A stretch of DNA of 64,000 bases from contig JAMWBK010000010.1 of assembly GCA_029953675.1 (NCBI GenBank), positions 496,001 through 560,000 of the forward strand. Reading direction: 5' to 3'. Of this stretch, positions 1-11,245 are shown piece by piece. Source of the DNA: Rhodosorus marinus (lineage: Eukaryota; Rhodophyta; Stylonematophyceae; Stylonematales; Stylonemataceae). Each line of letters opens with the position of its first letter. Position 1 is the first letter of the stretch. A model generated the notes under the pieces. That model did not search any database. It was not told where the DNA came from and was given only the letters and a program-made list of their open reading frames with translations. The translations under genes and the position numbers were made by a program.

Positions 1-469
1 CGGGCCCAGGATCGTCCGCTAGTGGAGCCGACCGCTCTCCAGGATCGGCGGGGGTTGAAGGTTGCAACTCCGACGATTCCTGTGCCACATCTCGCACATC
101 CTCACCAACCGAAGCTGAACGCAAATTTTCATCTATTTCACCTTCTTCACCCTCCGCATGAGACTCCGCGTCGTCGAGATTGTTCCTCAGATCGTCCATC
201 TCCGCAGTCTCCTCATCTCTCACACTTCATCTTCTCAAAACACCACGTCTGCTCCCACCAAGTCTCATTGAATACAACCTTCCGCTTTCAACACAGTTCA
301 GATCAGGGTTTTCGAAAAAACTACCCACAGCTAGAGAGGCGTCCACAAACCAAAGAAAGAGAAGGCTATCCCGCCCTTTCAATCTTGAGACCATTCACTT
401 GTCCATTCCAACCTCTGCAGACATTCTGCAAAGGGCAAAAAACCCATACTATCTCCTCAAAAACCTCTG

Positions 470-830
470 AAATCCTCCTCTTCAGGCGCTTCAATTTGGA
501 TACTCAGCCTTTCCAATTCTCGTCGTTCTCATCTCATCCTAAAAGCCTTCCAACCCTAGCTAGTTCACGTTTCCATTCAAGCCTCTATGGACTCTTCAGC
601 CAAGTGAGAAACCACGACGTCTCCCCAAAAGACAATGTGAAATTTCGTCCTCTTCAGGCTCTTCAATTTGGATACTCTGCTTTTCCAATTCTCGTCGATG
701 TCATTCAATCCCAAGCCCTTCCAACTTGAGATATTATCACATTTCTTTTCCACCCTCTATGGACTCTTCATCTTAGTGAGAAACAATGGCGTCTCCCCAA
801 AAGACCTTCTGATCATCTGCAGTCACAACT
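470..830. repeat. Direct repeat, about 174-bp period, two diverged copies
   Basis: A block starting near 476 (a CTCTTCAGG-c-GCTTCAATTTGG core) recurs near 649. A following block containing CTCTATGGACTCTTCA near 581 recurs near 755, giving a constant offset of 173-174 bp. The copies differ by substitutions and small indels. Open frames run through the repeat in two phases, but neither resembles a known protein. I read this as intergenic tandem duplication, seen directly in the sequence. Confidence 0.75.
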
Positions 831-910
831 CTTGGGCCTCTTGTCGTTGTCATCTTGAAACGGTTAAGGTATCGTCTTCCAGAAAGGACCTCACGCCTGT
901 TATCTACCTT

Positions 911-1150
911 TCTTGAGTTGAAAGCGCTACTCTTACAACTGAAGTCTACAGGGTGCTGGTCCGTCTCATCAACAATGTAACGAATCTCTTGCTGAGTTGA
1001 AAGCGCTACTCTTACAACTAAACTCTGGCAGGGTGCTTGTCTGTCTTATCAACAAGCTACCACGAAGCTCTTCCTGAGTTCAAAACCCCTACTTTTACAG
1101 TCAATCTCTCTGCAGGGTGCTAGTCCTCAACAATGTAACGAAGCTTTCTT
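911..1150. repeat. Tandem repeat, three copies of about 80 bp
   Basis: GAGTTGAAAGCGCTACTCTT begins at 915 and again at 994. A diverged third copy begins at 1076, so the periods are 79 and 82 bp. Each unit also carries a GGGTGCT-GTC element and an AACAATGTAACGAA-like or AACAAGCTACCACGAA-like tail. The copies are noncoding as far as I can see and lie just beyond the 174-bp repeat block. Confidence 0.8.
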
Positions 1151-2612
1151 GAAAACGGAATGATAAGAGGTCTTCTTGACAACTCTGGGGCATAGTAAAC
1201 ATCCGCAAGGCTCATTCCGAAGTCTCCCGCATAGACAGTCGCCAGCAGCTCTTGCCCGGGGTAGAGGAGGCTCACTAGTGATTTCGTCTCAAGCGTATTC
1301 AACACGAAGACCAAATTGTTCCTTGAACAGAGCCACAGTGCGTTTCGAAGAGGATGGAATCTAGTCTTGCTTTGCTCCTGACAGAATCCCAGGTTGAAGG
1401 GAAATTTCTTATTGTCAAAGGCTGGATACTCACAACTGCCAGAGGAAGAAGACGTTCAGCGAGAGGGCGCGTCGACAGCGGGTCCCGTAAGGTTCCTTAC
1501 CTATGGAACAGTATACCCGGACCATGCTCTGCTGATGAGAATGCATGTCCATGATGTAGATCGTATCTGTCAAGTGTGCAAGGCCTGCCTGTGTTCACGA
1601 CAGCCTTTTGAACTGCTTTAAACAGAGCTTTGATATGGGCATTGGTGTCACTACTCTCGAAGCTGAACACGTTTTCCTCGCGTGGAAGTGGTCGGCATTT
1701 TCCAAACTGACGCGAGCTAGAAGGCGACTTTTGGGAACGAGAAAAGCGTTCTCGCCTCATCAGATCTTGCAGGTTTCCTGAATAAGAACTACGCTAGCTT
1801 ACCAGAACAGCCTTTGAATCGAACCGAAGCCAGTCCGCTAGGAACGTTGTGTCCCAGCTGGGAATTCCCTTCTGGATCTGTACACACGAAGCGAATCCGT
1901 CGAAGCTCCGTTCACTGTAATTTGGGTGCTCTTCGGCTGCCTTCATCACTCGCGCAGCGACTCGAGCTCGAGCTGCTGAGTTGTCATGTTCCGACTCGTA
2001 GAGCGGTCGCCTGCAAATCTGAGGAGATCTCTTACTCGACCATTGAATGCATTGTACGAAAGGCATTGCCGACGAACCCTGACTTGTTAAGCAGGAATAA
2101 ATCTCTGGCGGCCCTCGAAAAGACGCTCCGAAATACTCATATACTCACGAGCTACACACACTGCCATGGATGAGCTAAATGACAGCCCTGGGAGCAGATC
2201 AGCATGACGCTCGGAGACATTGCCATCTCCGTCAGCGAGTTCGTTGAGGAGCATCGTGGTTTGCTTCTACGAGCCACTTCATGCTGCGTCTAGTTTGGTA
2301 TCGGCTAAAGGAAAGCTCGAAGCCGGTGATCGGATGTTCATTAGGGAAGAGATGATTCTGCCTCAAAAGGAGAACCTGGTTTTTGAGATGAGGTATACCC
2401 TCTAGGGAGTTGACTAGTAGCAGCCGTTGCTGCTTTCTGTTCTCTGTGATGTCGAAGGAATGACAAAGCTCTTGGAGCTGCTGCAGTTTTTAGCTGGTGG
2501 TTGTTTTCGCTCTCATCGGTTAGGTGAGGCTCAGCAACAGAGTTCTTAGATTATGCCCAAGCAGAAGAATAAATGTTGGTTTTCGAGTTAAATCACAATT
2601 TTGAGAACGCAG
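1151..2612. other. Gene-free stretch
   Basis: Only short frames without recognisable motifs or plausible exon chains are present. I see no tRNA, no repeat and no clear regulatory element. Confidence 0.4.
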
Positions 2613-3386
2613 TTAATCCGTGGTTTCAGAAAGTTGTCTTCGGATGCAATCGGAATCAAAGTACTGTCTGCTGACGACCAAAAGGCCGTAGACTGACACC
2701 ATCCCTCCCCAGTAGAGAAAGTTTACTGCTGCCAGCATTTGGATCCACACGTTGAAGTCCACGGACTGCAGAAAGCATTGGTACACCACACCCAGTCGAT
2801 AGAGTTGCAGTGTCAGAACGATTATTAGTCTTGACACAATGCTTGCTCGAGGACGGGAAATGCACCACTCGAAGAACCTCTGGATTGCACGATAAGAATC
2901 ACTGTCAGAAGCGAATCAAAAAAAGTTTCCCGGCTTTCTCACGTTTACTACGTTTTGGTCGTCCCTCACCTCTACGAAAAACCAAAACAATGGTCTTCCG
3001 AGTAAAACACGGACCTGCTCGTCGTCTGTAGAGATGTACAGGTACAACGGCAGTGCCAGAGTAATGAGGACGCTGAAAGGTATCGCCGCTCTCAGCACAT
3101 TAATATTAGGCGCAATTGAGACAATTTTCTCCGAACTATCATTTACGCCAGTAGTCCAAATCACCACAATGAAGTACGCGAAGAACAAAGCCGCAAGAAT
3201 TCCCTCCTTCACCTCCACTGACTTGTCCACGAAGATAAAGTAGTACATTCCGTAAAACGATGCCAAAGACACCGCTCCAAACACATACTTCAGAGGTATC
3301 ACCGTCTTGATGAGCTCTAGGACATTCTCCTTGGTAACCTGCCGCGTGGTCACTCCACCCTCCTCACCAGAACTCTCATGCTCCAT
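2613..3386 (-). CDS. Orphan five-TM membrane protein, 227 aa
   Basis: Two exons on the minus strand, 3386-2970 and 2879-2613, are joined in phase 0 by a GTGAGG...CAG intron of about 90 bp. The protein starts with an acidic Ser/Glu-rich cytosolic-looking tail of about 30 residues. About five hydrophobic segments follow, near residues 33-53, 61-79, 95-115, 145-167 and 182-206. A polar loop between segments 3 and 4 carries GRPLFWFFVE and RFFEWCISRPR, which are joined by the splice. No signal peptide or catalytic motif is visible. I do not recognise the family, so the role is unknown. The hydrophobic pattern continuing across the splice junction, together with the in-frame join, is the main evidence that this is a real gene. 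It is probably an integral protein of an endomembrane or organelle envelope (inference). Confidence 0.65.
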
Positions 3387-5234
3387 GCCTACCTAGTCAA
3401 CCTTAAAACCCAAATCCCCTCCGTCCAGCTCTAAATCCCCCCGAAACTTCGACAAAACCCTCAAAAGCTTCTACCAAAGCCCATCAAGGTCTGAGCGAAC
3501 TACAACCTTACTAAATAGCATCCCGAGATCCCTTCTTACACAGCCAAACCCTTCACAAAACTCAGACTATTCCTTTCCCATCCGCTTCCTTCTTCTTCAT
3601 CCTCCTCAAACCTTCGCCAAAATATTTTCTTTTCAATAAAACCTCCGTTTTTCCCTGCTCACGTCTCTCAACTCTTTGGAGTTGTCCATCAATCAATGAA
3701 AAGTTAAGCTCCCACCCCCGTTCTGACAACAATTCTGACGAGTATACACCCCCCTTAATATTTGCACTTAATTCATCGCCTCGATAAATATTTGAACATT
3801 TCCTCGCTAAGCATTGAGATTTGTGACCCGCGGAGCTGACCTGGTATGGTCGGCTTTATACCCGGGTTTTCTCATCAGCTAGTCAATATATATGAGTAGT
3901 TGGAAGAGTGATTAATTGAATGGGATAATTTTTAGATAGCAGCTATTATCTTCGGAGTAACTTTGTGAATTTCGGAATAGGGATTGAACTGGGGTTGTGG
4001 GGCCTAGTTTGGATGCAACACACGGTCCGCCGAGGATGTGGGTTGGGTGTGTCAGCAGGATGGGTGGGTGACTTGAATAACTCGGTTTGGATATGTGATA
4101 CAAGGTTAGACGCAGAGCTCATACCCCGACCATCCCCGAGAGATTTTGTCCGCGGGAAGGGGTTTACAGAGCGTTGAAACATGGCCGAAAACAAACAGCT
4201 CTCAAACTGCTTTTCTGCTGCATTTGGTGAACTGTCGAAGGGACCCCCACGACTGCACCCGTGCTCGCGTAAATCTGGACGAGATCCGTCTGTTTTCGCA
4301 TAACTGCCGCCTTGGAATCATGCTGTCGTAAGCACTGCATGATGTGCTGGAGCCCTGAAAAGCTGAGTGTGCTCCGTTTGATATTGGACGTCGATGCCAA
4401 TTAGTCCATTCTCCAGGGACTAATGGCATCGACGCCTCGTATCAAACGGAGCTGTTATGTCCCACTCAGATACTCTGCTCTTAAGAAAAGGCAACAGGAA
4501 GCGAAATCCCCTCTTGCGCTCGAGTGCAGCGACCTGATGTTGACGTCCGATTGCTGCTCAGACCTCGACATGTTCTCCCCAACGCGGGGCTTCCACCGAA
4601 CAGATGAGAGGGGAAGCGTTGGGAGGGTGGGGGTGAAGGTGGAGACAAGGGTGGCAACGAAAAAGCCTTCGCAGATTTCAGGGATGAAGAGCTAGCTAAA
4701 CTCTTCGTCTCTTCACTTAGAAAGCCACGCACAGAAACGGAGCCTCCTTACCAAGCACTTCAACCCCAGCTGATCCCCGCAATCACCGTTTCCCTCTACG
4801 TGCCCAAACGTGTAAAATTCCCGCGTTTTATAACTAATTATATATCAACATCTGTCCTTTGATACCAATCACCAGCTAGATAATGTTTTCTTCCGAAAAC
4901 ATATTTCTGATTTTCTGTTTTTGTGACGTTGGACTTTTTCCATGAGGCATGGAAATGATTATCTTCAGAAAGGCGGTTGGCGGAGAAGACGTGTGGAGAG
5001 ACGCGAAGGGGCAGTTGAGATGGTATGTTCCAATAAGCATGTGAATGCTGTTCTGACTGTTAACGACTGGTTTCGATATTGCTAGAGATACTCAACGTTT
5101 CGAGTTTCCGAGCTAGTATTTACGTATTGATTGTTTTATTTTGGGGGCGCGGTGTTTTCTTTTGTTGACGGACGGGGGTGATTGGGGATAGAGCCGGGGG
5201 GGTTTTGCAGCAGGTCTGTTTCGTTTAGTTTCCG
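3387..5234. other. Gene-free stretch upstream of ASF1
   Basis: A pyrimidine-rich tract at about 3400-3700 is probably the 5' leader or promoter of the minus-strand membrane protein gene. Several overlapping short frames at 3.9-4.7 kb have no recognisable content. The only clear structure is the hairpin at 4372-4451, listed separately. Confidence 0.4.
4372..4451. repeat. Near-perfect 35-bp inverted repeat with 11-nt loop
   Basis: The left arm (4372-4406) begins CTCCGTTTGATA. The right arm (4418-4451) ends TATCAAACGGAG. The arms pair along almost their whole length, including GTCGATGCC and ATTAGTC, with a few mismatches around the centre of the stem and one bulge. The loop is 4407-4417. A transcript from either strand would form a stable stem-loop. 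It could be a small-RNA precursor, a MITE remnant or a cruciform site; no coding frame explains it. Confidence 0.8.
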
Positions 5235-5984
5235 ATGAGTGCGGTTGATGTTTTCAATGTCCAAGTGCTCGATAATCCTGCGCCGTTTACGAACACGTTG
5301 CAGTTCGAGATCACGTATGAAGTCCGAGAGACCTTGACACAAGGTAATTGAGGGGATTTGCACGTCAAGTTTAATATTTCCAGACGCCTTTTTCTGAGAA
5401 ACGATTATGGGTTTTTGCGCCTCCGCAGATATCGAGTGGAAAGTGACGTATGTAGGTTCCGCTGAAGATCAGGCGCATGATCAGGAACTCGACTGTGTCC
5501 TGTTACCAGCCGATACCCCGGGTCGATTCAAGTTTGTGCTTGAAGTGCGTGCACTCGTTTGTTCATCTCTGACCTTCCTGAGAGCTTTTGGAATATTATT
5601 TGCTGAATCGTGGCCTGTAATCGACTAAACTAGGTCGATCCTCCAGAACCCAAGCTGATACCTTCGCAGGACTTGGTCGGCGTTACTATCATTCTTCTAA
5701 CGTGCTCGTATCGGGAAAGGGAGTTTCTGCGCGTTGGCTACTATGTAAACAATGAATACACGGACTCTGAACTTCAGGAGAATCCTCCCGCTACGCCTGT
5801 GATTGACAAGATCGTACGGAACATCGTTGGGGATCAACCCAGAGTCACCAAGTTCAGACACAAGTTCGATTTTGGAGACCCTAACGAGGAGCTGAGCGTG
5901 GACAGGCAGGCCGAGATTCAAGCTGAGCGGGACACTTTGACAGAGGAGGCAAGGAAGCGCAACACGGCGAATGCCGCTGTCTGA
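5235..5984 (+). CDS. ASF1: Histone chaperone ASF1, 191 aa
   Basis: Three exons (5235-5343, 5429-5544, 5634-5984) are joined by 85- and 89-bp GT-AG introns to give 191 residues, close to the usual length of the conserved ASF1 core plus a tail. ASF1 binds the H3-H4 dimer and passes it to CAF-1 and HIRA during nucleosome assembly in the nucleus. Diagnostic stretches include the N-terminal FEITYEV beta strand, DIEWKVTYVGSAEDQ, a LIPSQDLVGVTIILLTCSY strand and GYYVNNEY. The last of these lies in the H3-binding face. The ATG at 5235 is chosen because it gives the canonical short N-terminus directly before the first strand. The C-terminal tail is short and charged (Glu/Arg/Lys), without a long acidic tract. 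The gene faces CHMP2B tail to tail, with about 125 bp between stop codons. Confidence 0.95.
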
Positions 5985-6108
5985 CACGGTGGTTGATATC
6001 CACAGACTCTTTTTTTTTTGTTCTGTATATACCAATAGATATGTATATTATAGGATTGCAAGGACCTGGATGAGTTTCTCGCTATTTCTTTGCCGCCTGA
6101 GCGTGTGC

Positions 6109-6892
6109 CTATCTTAAGCCGGCTATTAATTTCTCGATTTCCGCATCCTCGTCACTGATCTTTGAGGGTTGCGCGTTACTCTGATTTCACAATAAGAACA
6201 GCAGTGGTCGTTAAGCCTCTCACATCGATATGCGACATAACCTTGTGGCTACTTACCTTTGTCGTTGGAGCGGACTTCATAGCACCCTGCTGATCAATCT
6301 TCAGCTCGTCGAAGACCTGGTTAATAATATCCTCGCTCTCACTGGCGTAGTCCTCCGCAACGTCGTCGAAGGCGTCATCCATCATCTCCGAGACCATATT
6401 CAATTTCTCTGCTTCCCGTTGATAGTTTTGCGTGGTTTTTATCGCGGCTCCGGCATCCATTTGTTTGTTTGCCTTGCTCATGACATCCCCAACCTTGCCC
6501 ATCGTTTCAGCCATAGTTTTTTGGGTGTTCATCATCTTCATCTGTGTAGTCATTCCCCCAACCTGAGCGGTTTGTTTCTTAAGCTGATCTTGCTTTTTCC
6601 TATTCTGAACCAACAACGCAGCAAAATGCCTCGAACCTTCAACATCGCCCTAATAATTCGTAGACAAAAACACAAAAACGCTCTATTAAGCCCTCGACCA
6701 AAGACCCGTACAACAAGCAAGTCGAGACCACCCTACCTTCTTCCCCTTCTCTTTAATCATGCCCTTAAGCTTCTCCTCCTCCCGTCTCAAGTCATTGTTA
6801 AGCTTGCTAAGGTCACGCTGAGCCTTGCTGACCTCCCGAGTCCCTTCTCTCAAAGCCTTATTTCTCTCATCCTTGCTCGATGACGTCGGCAT
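6109..6892 (-). CDS. CHMP2B: ESCRT-III subunit CHMP2B/Vps2-like, 206 aa
   Basis: Three minus-strand exons (6892-6737, 6649-6257, 6180-6109) are joined in phase 0. The N-terminal 50 residues are basic and amphipathic (helix 1, membrane and polymer contact). Helices then run through MNTQKTMAETMG and MSKANKQMDAG, as in the CHMP2B Snf7 core. An acidic segment rich in Asp/Glu follows near residues 150-175. The last exon encodes ISDEDAEIEKLIAGL, a MIT-interacting motif of the kind that recruits the AAA ATPase VPS4, and it resembles the CHMP2B C-terminus. The protein acts in ESCRT-III filaments during multivesicular body formation, cytokinesis and membrane repair. Its length matches the family (about 210 aa). 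The tiny terminal exon carrying the MIM would be missed without splicing. Confidence 0.9.
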
Positions 6893-8692
6893 TCTTTAAA
6901 CCGTTACAAACCCCCTCTCACCTTCAAAAGGCTTTCTCAATCCAGAAACTAATGCTCAAAAACTAAACTTCACCTCAATAACCAACCATCCAACTACTCA
7001 ACCCCTACTCTCTACAAGTACCCCAGACCCCAATCCGAACTGCTTGAATCGTCTTCTTCCTTAAATGCCTTTCTACTCAACCAGAAGAGCCTCTACTGTC
7101 ATGAACAAAGACCGTCACCCATGCTAAGGTGACATGAGGCAACTTCTAAAAAAACTATCCACAAAAAAGGAACAAACCGTAATCCTATTTCGCAGATCAA
7201 ATTGTAACTATTTGAAAAATAATTAAAGAAAACAAATGTATTTCTTATCTTTTCTCGAAAAAATCTAGGTCGGCCATCAGCCGATCCGAAGTTAGAATTC
7301 ATCCCGTCCATAAAATATAGATTATTTATTTTTTATGGCCTTTGGCGGTTATCTGTAAGGGGGGGATTCTTGGAATTCCGTTGATTCGATTAGTAACCAA
7401 TGGGTGAACGACATACGATAAATTCAACGTTTTTGCTTCGCAATTAAGAAATTGCTTACAGCATATTTCGACCTGATTATTGGCTAGCTAGGGCTGAGGA
7501 GATACTGCCACCAATCATACACGTTTATGAGGGGTATTTCCAAAAAACTACTTAAGAACAATATATGAGATTTTCTTTTTTATTTTGCTTATTACTGAGA
7601 TTAAGTCGTTGATGACCGGGAATTTCACACTTCAGGGTGAGACGCACGGGAGGAGTCCTAGTAGTTAGCGGTTGATCACTACCTGTGTGTGTATATGTGT
7701 GTCTATAAAAATCCGCTAACTTTCGACTACCTAGAAGTTATCGCTTCAAGTCTGAGCATATATCCTCTGCCGAGAACCTATCTACAAGAGCTCATTTCGT
7801 TCCGGAACGTACTCTGGATGCCTTGTTCAGCGTTCACGTTGCTGCCCCACCAGAGGCCTCGGCTTCCTGAAGGGGAGTCGGAAAAGGTCAAGATCACGTG
7901 CCCTCCGAAACTCTACCAAAGCAAGACAAAATATCAGTTCTCTTGGTCTCTAACACGGCCTCGACAACACAAAAACGGAGAAATAAAACTATCTCAGCGA
8001 CCACCACCGCGAAAGCATTCTCGATAGAATCAATCCAGAAACAGAAACATGCTCTGGATGAGACGAAACCATACAGACGGATCGACTCAGTCGGAGCCTA
8101 ACATCCCCCCAACGACCGCACGATATGAGGGTGGCATAGAGAGCTCAACTACAACGACTAAGCTCATCGCTACGGACATCTCAAAAAAAGGCGTACATGT
8201 AAAATACACCCAATCCGTAAATGATTGATTACAATCAAAACAAAAAAACTTGATTGACCCCCTCCTCCAAGAAAACCAATTCGAAAAATAGCACAAATCT
8301 ATAATTCTCCGAAATAGTGTTTTATAGTATAAATTAGGATACCCTTAAAACGATGGGAATTTTTGAGGATATTTCTAATCGAGCTTTTCATATCGATTAG
8401 AAATCTTGTGTTTTGAATCGGTTGGGGAGGGGCACAAAGGAGAAAAGGAGAAGGGTTGGTGTATGTGTATATCATCGTCTGGATTCTGTGTTGGTTTGTG
8501 ATTGATCATTGGGGTCGTTGGAGGATAAGGACTCGGGTTGGAGTTGCTTTTGATTTGTGTGTGAAGTTTTAGTTTTGAAAGGAGCTTTCTGTTTTTTTAG
8601 TTTTGTGTGTTTTTGTTGGGCGTATTTTTTGGGCTTGTTTTGTGACACAGCTGTTGATGTCCGGTGTGTGTCGCTTTGGGAAGTAAAGAGCG
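6893..8692. other. Gene-free stretch between CHMP2B and FKBP
   Basis: This is AT-rich, with homopolymer runs and a GT-rich tract (about 8400-8690) immediately before the FKBP start, probably promoter and leader. No recognisable coding exon, RNA gene or repeat family was found. Confidence 0.4.
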
Positions 8693-9677
8693 ATGAAGGT
8701 TTTGGGATTGGTTTGTGGGTTGTTGGTGATCGGAGCGGTTGTTGCGGATGAGGTGACTGAGTTGAAGGTAGGGTTGTTTTAGATCTTCTTGGGATTTCAG
8801 TTGTTTGGGTTGTTTTGAGGAGATCTTGAGGCTTGACGGCGGTCGATTCCTCGGTTGTTTTTTTTGCTGAGTTCGTCTTTTTGTTTTCTGTTTGTTTGGG
8901 TTCTCATAGATCGACGTGACGTTTAAACCTGATAAGTGCGAGACCAAGGCGGCAAAGGGAGACAGGGTGGCGGTTCACTACACGGTACCGTATCGAGATC
9001 GACATCGAGTTCAGTTTGAGGGTCCGATGGGACGGATCGATCTAACTTCTTCCGAAAAATGTACCCTCTTCCTACAGGGCAAGCTCGTTGATGGAACGGA
9101 ATTTGACTCATCTCTGAAACGCAATGACCCTCTGACGCTCACTGTTGGTGTTGGCCAGGTCATCCAAGGCTGGGATGAGGGACTTTTGGGCATGTGCGAG
9201 GGTGAAAAGAGGACTTTGGTAAGGCGGCACTAAGTCCATGCTTAGATAGTCCCGCAAGGCATACGTTGCAGAGGCTTGACACTATCATCTTCCAGCAGAA
9301 TCTAACTTGAATCCGAATCGCTGTGATCAATCAGACCATTCCTCCCAACAAGGCATACGGAGAGCGAGGGGTTCCCGGCACAATTCCCAAGAACGCGGTT
9401 CTCATTTTTGACGTCGAAATGATGTCTATCACATCTGGTAGTGGAGCTGCTCCTGAAGGAGGTGACGATGAGTATGTAGACTACGACGATGCCGACTATG
9501 GAGACTACGACGGTGACAAGTATGGAGGCTACGAGGAAGATGGTAGGTGGATTGCGACATACCCTTCATCCGAATTCTCTTGCTTGAGTTTTGTCTAGTA
9601 GCCCGCGCTCACCATTTGGTTCTGACCATATACTCCTATCTGCAGAGGGAGACTACGACGAGGAGTACGACCTGTAA
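8693..9677 (+). CDS. Secretory FKBP-type peptidyl-prolyl isomerase (FKBP2/FKBP13-like), 176 aa
   Basis: Five exons (8693-8767, 8910-8984, 9078-9218, 9335-9542, 9646-9677) are joined by GT-AG introns. Exon 1 encodes a cleavable-looking signal peptide (hydrophobic core from residue 3 to about 18, then ADE). The FKBP domain follows at about residues 26-140. It carries [35 protein letters not shown] and YGERG with a [13 protein letters not shown] terminal strand, so the ligand pocket (Tyr, Phe-Asp, Trp, Tyr) looks intact. It should catalyse prolyl cis-trans isomerisation in the ER lumen. The unusual part is a C-terminal tail of about 35 residues made almost only of Asp, Glu, Tyr and Gly. It is completed by the 32-nt last exon and ends EEYDL. 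That end could be a weak HDEL-type retention signal, or the tail may bind Ca2+ (both inference). Confidence 0.92.
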
Positions 9678-10143
9678 ACTGTGGCCACGGGCGTGTAGGG
9701 CATACCTCGCAACGCTCCTTTTCGCTTTCCTTCTATTTGCAGTGGAAGCAAGATAAACTAGTGGTTACAGTCTTTTCCTGCTCTTCATATTCGGTCCTGT
9801 CCAGCCAGCGCCCTCGATAGTTTTAGCACTTGTTGGATACTAACGCCAAGAACTCTAGATGTCGTCCTCAAGAAAATAATCGAGCGCATAGATCGTGACC
9901 TGTCTTCGCGTGGAAAACTCGTTTGCTCTGAGATTCAGCAAACTTAGCGCCTGGCCTTTTTCCGGCCTGTTTCTTGAGCCGCCAACTGCTTCTCTCACTT
10001 AGATTTGTTTTTCATTGTTCAAGTTAGGAGTGGATACTCATCTATTTTGTGGCAACTAGTCAGTCATAGTCATACGAACAAGAAAATTCAAAGCTCGCTT
10101 TCCCAAACAGTCACAATTGGGAACGCGTAAGTCCTAGGTTGAA
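9678..10143. other. Gene-free stretch, 3' regions of FKBP and carrier genes
   Basis: This is an intergenic gap between two converging genes. No coding or structural element is recognised. Confidence 0.4.
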
Positions 10144-11245
10144 CTATTTTCGGCGGTCCAGAGCGGATGCTGCGGACAAGTCATACTTTTGCTCCGGCAC
10201 AGGAAGCTGCTGTGCCCTCCATTTCCTCAAGAACGAAGACGCTTGTTCATACACAGATAAGGAGAGAGCACTAGCTGGTGCGAGCCACATAACCCTAGCA
10301 ACTGCACCCCTAAACAACGCCATCGCACCCTCCTCCTTTACCGTAATTCTCAAGCAGTGCCATGTACTGCCATAGAGCCGCTCACTTCCCGAGGCTTGGG
10401 TTTGCATCCTGGTCTTGACAACGTCGAAGGGGTTGGTAATGAACGCTGACGCCCCTCCAGCGGCAAAGCCGATTACACCAAGCTCAACAGCGCTCAATGG
10501 AACGTCTTTCCTTATCCGCTTGTATACGGTTTTCATTCGCTCGAAGAACATGAACTGTAGGGCAGTAAACGGAACATCGCGAAGCATCGTTGGAAAGGTT
10601 CCTGAGTAGAGACCCCGTAGCCCCTCCGTCTGGTAGATCACTTTCAGCGCATGCGTTGTCGACTGGTAGTTCCGACCCGGACCCAGACCGGAAATCTGCA
10701 TTCTTTTGGCAATCACCTCTGAGGGTACATACGTCACCAGTCCACATATCTCTCCAGCAGCACCAGCAACAAAATCAACGGAGGAATCATTGGGTACGGA
10801 CAGGTGTTCATGAGCAAGTCTCCTTGTGGTTTGATAGGTGGAAAAGACGATCATGCTACATGGAATACCCCCGGCGAGAACAGCACCAAGGCCTGGATGC
10901 GAAAAAGGGTAGGGCATCCGAATCATCAGCATGTGGGGTTCGGGGTGATTTCCGAGCTCCTGGGAACCACTTACCTGCGTACAAGCCTCGTCTCGCTCCT
11001 TCTCGTTGCAGAACCTTCCGAAAACAGTCTATCATGCCGGTATACCGCGTCTCCCGTTGAGCTTGTAGGCGCGCTTTAACAGTATCTACAGGGTGCATCA
11101 TGCAGTCTGCTACGACCGTGGCAACCCCTCCAGCCGCAGCATCTATCAGAGCCAGTTCCCACAAGCTCTTGTTAAACTTTTTAACCTCTCCGCTATCAAC
11201 TCTTGAGAAACCAAAACTCATGTTATCTACAATGAAAGCCCACAT
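10144..11245 (-). CDS. Mitochondrial carrier family (SLC25) protein, 339 aa
   Basis: Two minus-strand exons (11245-10975 and 10892-10144) join in phase 1. The protein has the three tandem ~100-residue modules of SLC25 carriers. Their signatures are HPVDTVKARLQAQ, VPSEVIAKRMQ and NPFDVVKTRMQTQ. Aromatic-gly repeat partners include GLYAG, GLYSG and LFRGAVARVMW. The second-repeat VPSEVI and the DVP...APASALSLSVYE ends resemble the plant/algal branch near S-adenosylmethionine and iron-type carriers (family memory, not a search). The substrate cannot be assigned. It should sit in the mitochondrial or possibly plastid inner membrane. The ATG at 11245 gives an N-terminus of about 30 residues before repeat 1. 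A second in-frame Met eight codons later is possible. Confidence 0.88.

Noticed and set aside
22-729. 235-codon open frame in the 174-bp repeat region
   Set aside because: Follows a tandem duplication, has unusual His/Pro/Ser/Phe composition and no conserved motif.
6230-6883. 217-codon open frame opposite CHMP2B
   Set aside because: Antisense shadow of three well-matched exons; it also crosses the introns of the real gene.
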